12,444 nt of DNA, from the NCBI GenBank assembly GCA_016719105.1, contig JADKAQ010000012.1, positions 1 to 12,444 on the forward strand, given 5' to 3'. Below, piece by piece: positions 8,813-12,444 of this stretch (positions are counted from its first letter, which is position 1; each line of letters starts with the position of its first letter). The position numbers were made by a program, and so were the translations under genes. The stretch comes from Gemmatimonadota bacterium. Lineage in GTDB: Bacteria > Gemmatimonadota > Gemmatimonadetes > Gemmatimonadales > Gemmatimonadaceae. The notes below the pieces were generated by a model that searched no databases, was not told the origin of the DNA, and saw only the letters and a program-made list of their open reading frames with translations.

Positions 8813-9660
8813 CTACGAAGTGTAGGCCGGGGACTGGGGTGAATGGGTGAAGGTGCGCGCGTATTCGTGCGGGGTCAATTGCTGCAGGGAGCTATGCGGA
8901 CGGACCGAGTTGTAGTCGTCCTGCCATGCGGAGATGATGTCGCGGGCATCGTGCAGATCCGTGAACCAGTGCTGGTCCAGGCATTCGGCGCGGATCTTGT
9001 CGTGAAAGCTCTCGACGTACGCGTTCTCGACGGGCTTCCCGGGGCGGATGAAGGCGAGTTGCACCTGACGCGCATACGCCCACGCATCGAGCGCGCGGGC
9101 GACGAACTCGGGCCCGTTGTCCACCGTGATCGCGCGTGGCGTGCCGCGCAGGCTGGTGACGTCCTCGAGGACGCGCACCACGCGCGCGGCGGGCAGTGAC
9201 GTGTCGACTTCCAATGCGAGGCACTCCGCGTGCACGTGTCGATCAGGCTGAGCACGCGAAAGCGGCGACCGGTCGCGCACTGATCGCTGATGAAGTCCAT
9301 CGCCCAGACCTCATTCGGCTGGGTGGCGACGGGACGGGGCACCCGGGCAAGCGAGACCTGCTTGCGCTTCCGCCGCCTGACCTGCAACCCCGTACTGCGA
9401 TAAACACGGCGCACGCGCTTGTGATTCACCTGCCAGCCGTCGCGGGCGAGGAGCACGTGCAGCCGGCGATAGCCCCAGCGGGGTCGCTCGGCGGCCTTCT
9501 CGCGCAACGCGTCCGCCAAGGCGTCATCACTGGGCCGGGTACTCTGGTGATACCAGCGCGAGCGCGCCAGGTGCACGAGCTCGCACGCGCGACGGGTGCT
9601 CACGGGATACGTGGCCTTGAGATAGGTGACGGCGGTCCGTCGCTGTGCCGGCGTCACCAC
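8813..9660 (-). CDS. IS3-family transposase OrfB (DDE integrase, one frameshift)
   Basis: This is the catalytic transposase part, with an rve/DDE fold. It begins 'VVTPAQRRTAVTYLKATYP' from GTG at 9660, has the HTH_21 stretch 'RPRWGYRRLHVLLARDGW' followed by 'NHKRVRRVYR', then the catalytic acids. The first Asp is in 'NEVWAMDFISD', the second in 'AITVDNGPEF', and the Glu in 'KPVENAYVESFHDKIRAEC'. It ends 'RPHSSLQQLTPHEYAR' with stop TAG 8813-8815. Near 9235 one G is missing, so 'LIDTCTR' leaves the frame and 'ECLALEVDT' resumes in another; all motifs survive when joined. The orfB frame is -1 relative to orfA, and the two overlap at 9654-9660, as expected for IS3 elements that make an OrfAB fusion by ribosomal frameshifting. 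Confidence 0.92.
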
Positions 9661-9920
9661 TTTCGTCCCACCACGTCTTTGAGCATCGCGTTGTCGAGGC
9701 TGAGCTCGGCCACGAGGCGCTTGAGGCGCGCGTTCTCGTCCTCGAGGGCCTTGAGCCGTTTCACCTCGGGCACGCCGATCCCGCTGTACTTCGCCTTCCA
9801 GCGGTAGAACGTGGTCTCGGTGATGCCGTGCTTGCGCACCACCAAGCGGGCGTTGTCACTGCCCGCCGCCTCCTTCAGGATCGCGACGATCTGCTCTTCG
9901 GTGAAGCGCTTCCGCTTCAT
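9654..9920 (-). CDS. IS3-family transposase OrfA (HTH DNA-binding protein, 88 aa)
   Basis: An intact 88-codon ORF. 'MKRKRFTEEQIVAILKEA' and 'LVVRKHGITETTFYRWKA' form the HTH_Tnp_1 domain (residues about 5-48), which recognises the IS ends. Residues about 52-80 ('VKRLKALEDENARLKRL', then 'AELSLDNAMLKD') form a leucine-zipper coiled coil for dimerisation, as is typical of IS3 OrfA. It ends VVGRKW with TGA at 9654-9656. A strong GGAGGAGG ribosome-binding site lies 5 nt before the ATG. Unlike the neighbouring chromosomal genes it has no frameshift. IS407-group OrfA proteins usually start with the same KRKRFTEEQI pattern. Confidence 0.95.
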   Translation of the reverse strand: MKRKRFTEEQIVAILKEAAGSDNARLVVRKHGITETTFYRWKAKYSGIGVPEVKRLKALEDENARLKRLVAELSLDNAMLKDVVGRKW

Positions 9921-9925
9921 GTGGG

Positions 9926-9946
9926 CCTCCTCCGGCGCCTCGCCGG
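9926..9946 (-). promoter_or_regulatory. OrfA ribosome-binding site abutting a small hairpin
   Basis: On the minus strand GGAGGAGG (9926-9933) precedes the orfA ATG by 5 nt. Directly upstream and overlapping it by two bases is an inverted repeat, CCGGCG, AGG loop, CGCCGG (9932-9946). If formed in the mRNA, the 6-bp hairpin would press on the Shine-Dalgarno sequence and lower OrfA translation. The sequences are seen; the control is inferred. Confidence 0.55.
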
Positions 9947-9969
9947 GCTCGTGCCCCTAACCTATCATC

Positions 9970-9995
9970 TGGTCCCGTTTTCGGGGCGCAGGTCA
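9970..9995. repeat. IS terminal inverted repeat, orfA-proximal end (right)
   Basis: The reverse complement reads TGACCTGCGCCCC, GAAAA, CGGGACCA and matches the left end apart from the inner block. Its 5' part also supplies ten foreign codons and a stop (9965-9967) to the truncated protease. Confidence 0.9.
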
Positions 9996-9998
9996 ATC
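9996..9998. repeat. IS target-site duplication, right copy (ATC)
   Basis: ATC directly outside the right inverted repeat; identical to 8785-8787. Confidence 0.85.
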
Positions 9999-10405
9999 TG
10001 CTGCACGGAGTGTCGCCGCGTGATGTGGCCGATCTCGTGCGCGAGCACGCCGGCCAGCTCGCTCATGTTGGTCGCCTTCTCGATCAGGCCGCGATTGACG
10101 CAGACCCATCCGCCCGGGAGCGCGAAGGCGTTGATCTCCTTGCTGTCGACGACGGTGAAGTACCAGGTGAGGCCCCGGCTGTCGGTCGCCTGGGCGAGTT
10201 GATTGCCGAGCGACGTGACGTAGCGAACGACGGCGGCATCCTTCACGAGCGGCAACTGCTCGCTCACCCAGCCGCGGCGCCGGCACCAAGCTCCACTTCC
10301 TGTTGCTGGGACACGCCGCACGCGATCGTGGTGACACGCGACGGCGAGGAGCGCGACCGAAAGCCTGCGGATCGCGCGGGCGGGTTGCTTCCGATGGGAC
10401 CACAT
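9996..10405 (-). pseudogene. M48-family lipoprotein metalloprotease, N-terminal fragment cut by the IS
   Basis: This zinc-dependent periplasmic protease belongs to the M48 (HtpX/BepA/LoiP-like) group. From ATG 10405 a basic start and 'IRRLSVALLAV' give a signal sequence. In the shifted frame 'TIACGVSQQQEVELGA' supplies a lipobox-like Cys followed by the family's QQEVxLG motif, so it was probably a lipoprotein. 'VVRYVTSLGNQLAQATD', 'YFTVVDSKEINAFALPGGW' and 'GVLAHEIGHITRRHSVQQ' follow, with HEIGH at 10025-10039. After HSVQQ the IS begins, and the frame reads ten IS-derived codons to a stop at 9965. Without the IS, HSVQQ joins MQQGQG in frame. There are frameshifts near 10320 and 10265. The true start could also lie at ATG 10453-10455 or slightly downstream. 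Zinc binding needs the Glu on the other fragment, so the gene is disrupted. Confidence 0.88.
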
Positions 10406-10509
10406 AGCACGAGTTGGTACGGGACGAGGACGAGCGTCTCCCTCCTCTCTTTCATGCTAGAGCCGTCCGTGCGGTAACGGAATCAATCCTTGGGTCGAGG
10501 TCGGTGTGA
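10406..10509. other. Intergenic gap between serine hydrolase and M48 gene
   Basis: A 104-bp gap in a minus-strand series. The minus strand carries an AGAGGAGGG purine run (about 10437-10450) just after ATG 10455, which could serve as a ribosome-binding site for a start nearer 10405-10430. I see no hairpin or confident promoter, so the protease may have been read together with the upstream genes. Confidence 0.4.
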
Positions 10510-12084
10510 CTACCGCCTCCCCTTCGGCCTCAGCTCCAGGTCCTGGAAGTCGAACGAGAAGTCCACCCCAGGTGATGCGGGACCATCTTCGCGTGGTCGA
10601 TTGCACCGTCGGGCGTGAGCATGAAGGTGATGTAGGCATCGGCCCTGAGTTCGCGATCGCGCCAGCGCACCAGAAACGTGTCGTGCTGCCACGGGATCAT
10701 GTCGCCCACGAGCTGTGGCGAGTGCGAGAACCGAATCGCCAGCCCGCCGTTGTCCTGCGCGATGTCGATATCGCCGTACCCAGGCGTCCTCGTAGGCGCC
10801 GGCGTACTTCGCGAGCGCGAGCGACGGGCGCGAGAGCGAGTCGCGCGAGGCCTGTGCCTGACGAGCGGCGTCGATGAGCGCTACCTGCTGGCGGCCCGCA
10901 GCGAATCGTAGCCGGCGATGAAGTCGAACGGCTGCGCGGTGCGCAGCACGCGATCCATCAGCGTCCAAGTGAGGGCGAGAACGTCGCCGATTCGTCGTTG
11001 GTGAGCACGACGACGCCCGCGCGCTCCGACGGAATCCATGCCACCGATGACAGGTAGCCGGGGAGCCCGCCGGTGTGATGGGATCTTCCGCCCACGGAAG
11101 GTGCTGACGTCGAGCCCAAGCGCGTAGAAACGGAAGTCGCTCGCCAGCGGGGCGATCGCGGCGGGCGGCATGCCGTTAGGCATCGGCGTCACCGGCTCTT
11201 GCAGTCGACGGGCCGTCCGCGGCTGGTAGAGCCGGTTCCCATCGCCCACCTTCCCCGAATCCAGCAGCGTCAACACCCACTTCGCCATGTCCTCGGCGCC
11301 GCTGTTGATCCCGCCGGCCAGGTTGGTATCGCTCGTCATCGGCGCGATGGCCTTGAGCGTTCCGTCGAGGAGCGTGGGCGTATGCGCCACGTCACCCGGG
11401 GCGGCGGCGTCGCCGTGTCGCGACGTGCTGTGCGTCATCCCCACGCGCTGCAGGATGCGCGTTTCGATGAACTGTTCCCCGACATCCCGCTCACGGCCTC
11501 GATCACTTCACCGGCGACGAGGTAGAGGACGTTGTCGTAGGCGTACGCCGAGCGGAACGACGTGGCCGGCTTGATGTAACGCAGGCGGCGCATGATCTCG
11601 GACCGCGTGTGGAGGTCGAAGCCGGCCACCAGAGCAGGTCGCCGGCGCCGAGTCGGAGTCCGCTGCGATGCACGAGGAGATCCTTGATGGTGATCTCGCG
11701 CGTAACAAACGGGTCGTACATCGCGAACTGCGGGGAGATAGCGGATGACCGGGGCCGTCCTCCAGCTTCCCCTCTTCCACCCAGCATCCCGAGCGCGGTC
11801 GCGGTAAAGACCTTGGTGTTCGAGGCGATGCCGAAGCGCGTCACCGGGGACACGGGCGCGGCCTCTCCCCACCTTCTTCACGCCATACCCCTTGGCGACG
11901 ACGACCCTGCCGTCCTGGATCACTGCGACGGCAACGCCAGGAGTCGGGAAGGTCTTGAGTGCGACCGCGACGATCGAGTCAACGGTGCGGAGCAACGCAG
12001 CGGTTTGGGAGCGGCGGCGTAGCCCTGCAGCGGAGCTGCAAGCGCAACGAGCAGTGCAATGGAACGGCGTGCGGAGACGATCAC
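10510..12084 (-). CDS. Second secreted beta-lactamase-like serine hydrolase with C-terminal DUF3471-like domain (frameshifted)
   Basis: GTG 12082-12084 overlaps the upstream peptidase stop (GTGA). The signal peptide is 'ARRSIALLVALAAPLQGYA'. Motifs in order: 'PGVAVAVIQDGRVVVAKGYG'; SNTK (11812-11823), the SxxK nucleophile box in 'FGIASNTKVFT'; YDN (11531-11539) in 'AYAYDNVLYLVAG'; and HTGG (11066-11077) followed by 'LPGYLS' after correcting a shift. 'DTNLAGGINSGAEDMAKW' and 'YALGLDVSTFRGRKIPS' are typical of the group. From about 10880 downward 'LAKYAGAYEDAWYGDI' begins a C-terminal beta domain like DUF3471, ending 'DFQDLELRPKGRR' at TAG 10510-10512. The ~525 codons fit. It would act in the periplasm on peptides, amides or esters. 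Shifts lie near 12000, 11860, 11780, 11740, 11620, 11480, 11070, 11000, 10780 and 10570. It pairs with the S9 peptidase. Confidence 0.84.
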
Positions 12085-12444
12085 GGCACCACCCGCGGCT
12101 TCCCGATCTGGTATTCCTTGGGTGGGATGTTCCCCTGCAAGTTGGTCACGAAGTAGTCCCAGCGGCGGCGCATGATGTACGCCGCGCGTCGGGGGCCGAA
12201 GCCGTGGCGCGTGTGGAAGCACGATCTGGTCGGTCCTTCCCTGCCTTCATCAGCGCATCGACCACCAGCGCGTTCACCGGCGGGACGTTGTCGTCCATCA
12301 TCCCGTGGATGAGGAAGAGCCTCCTTGAGGTTCTTCGCGTGCGTCTGGTTGGCTTCCTCGGCGTAGTTGTCGTTAGGCCCGATCAGCAGCGCCCTGGTAC
12401 CGCTCGCCCCAGTCGCCTTCGTAGTTGCGGTTGTCGTGGTTCCC
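12081..12444 (-). CDS. S9-family (DPP-IV-type) peptidase, C-terminal end (partial, frameshifted)
   Basis: Only the last ~120 residues are in the window; the start and the catalytic Ser lie beyond 12444. Joined frames read 'GNHDNRNYEGDWGERYQG', 'NYAEEANQTHAKNLKE', 'HGMMDDNVPPVNALVVDALM', 'QIVLPHARHGFGP', 'RRRWDYFVTNLQG' and 'PPKEYQIGKPRVVP', with stop TGA 12081-12083. 'HGMMDDNVPP' (12277-12306) carries the catalytic Asp and 'RHGFG' (His-Gly-Phe-Gly at 12195-12206) the catalytic His of the alpha/beta-hydrolase domain. The NHDNRNY and THAKNL patterns are those of DPP-IV-like S9B enzymes, which release N-terminal dipeptides outside the cytoplasm. At least three frame breaks (near 12400, 12325 and 12230) interrupt it. 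The next gene starts within its stop codon. Confidence 0.85.
   Translation of the reverse strand, partial: GTTTTATTKATGASGTRALLIGPNDNYAEEANQTHAKNLKEALPHPRDDGRQRPAGERAGGRCADEGREGPTRSCFHTRHGFGPRRAAYIMRRRWDYFVTNLQGNIPPKEYQIGKPRVVP

Larger units (their letters stand above)
8788..9995 (-). mobile_element. Complete IS3-family insertion sequence, IS407-like (1208 bp)
   Basis: Both ends are present. The left end reads TGACCTGCGCCCC, a 4-nt difference block, then CGGGACCA (8788-8812). The right end (9970-9995) is its imperfect inverted copy with a 5-nt block. TGACCTG ends, two overlapping minus-strand ORFs (HTH protein and DDE transposase) and a length near 1.2 kb fit the IS407 group of IS3. The target duplication is 3 bp (ATC) where IS407 relatives usually make 4. 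It interrupts the M48 protease gene in the same orientation. Intact orfA, near-intact orfB, good ends and a clean duplication point to a recent insertion. The orfB frameshift may be a sequencing error. Confidence 0.93.

Noticed and set aside
1..12444. tRNA, rRNA, CRISPR array, phage or toxin-antitoxin genes
   Set aside because: No cloverleaf, regular repeat-spacer series or matching protein motif was seen on either strand by reading; a tRNAscan or CRISPR search was not possible here.

Overview
The window is very GC-rich with strong G/C preference at third codon positions. Its protein families (an amidohydrolase with a TolB-type propeller, M48 lipoprotein metalloprotease, DPP-IV-type S9 peptidase and beta-lactamase-like serine hydrolases) look like a soil or environmental Gemmatimonadota genome. 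That taxonomic call is an inference from protein style; there is no rRNA or other marker. Almost every gene is broken by single-base frame changes, often next to G or C runs, while GC3 bias and family motifs continue across the breaks. I therefore read most of them as uncorrected long-read indels, and I give gene limits that join the frames.

Layout, plus strand, 1 to 8282: a secreted amidohydrolase with N-terminal beta-propeller (1 to about 2384, start off the window); a PfkB-family sugar kinase closest in style to fructoselysine kinase FrlD (2398-3242); a BtpA/SgcQ-family TIM-barrel protein (about 3246-4066); an APC-superfamily amino-acid permease whose GTG start overlaps the BtpA stop as GTGA (4063-5475); an SMP-30/strictosidine-synthase-like propeller protein (5524-6585); and a secreted beta-lactamase-like serine hydrolase (6635-8282). 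A perfect 12-bp hairpin (8310-8337) separates these from the convergent minus-strand genes.

Layout, minus strand, 12444 down to 8356: the C-terminus of an S9/DPP-IV-type peptidase (12081-12444) runs by a GTGA overlap into a second secreted serine hydrolase (10510-12084). This is followed by an M48 lipoprotein metalloprotease (10405 to 8356) split by a complete 1208-bp IS3-family (IS407-like) element at 8788-9995. The element has matching terminal inverted repeats and a 3-bp ATC target duplication. Removing it and one ATC restores the protease frame exactly, with the insertion between the HEIGH zinc motif and the third zinc ligand.

How the genes may work together: the kinase, BtpA protein and permease form a tight cassette that resembles part of the fructoselysine (frl) logic, with an APC importer, a PfkB kinase and a TIM-barrel enzyme. 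The SIS-domain deglycase is absent and BtpA takes the enzyme position. I consider this the best candidate for an undescribed pathway. The remaining genes suggest extracytoplasmic peptide, amide and ester hydrolysis. I saw no tRNA, rRNA, CRISPR array or phage gene.
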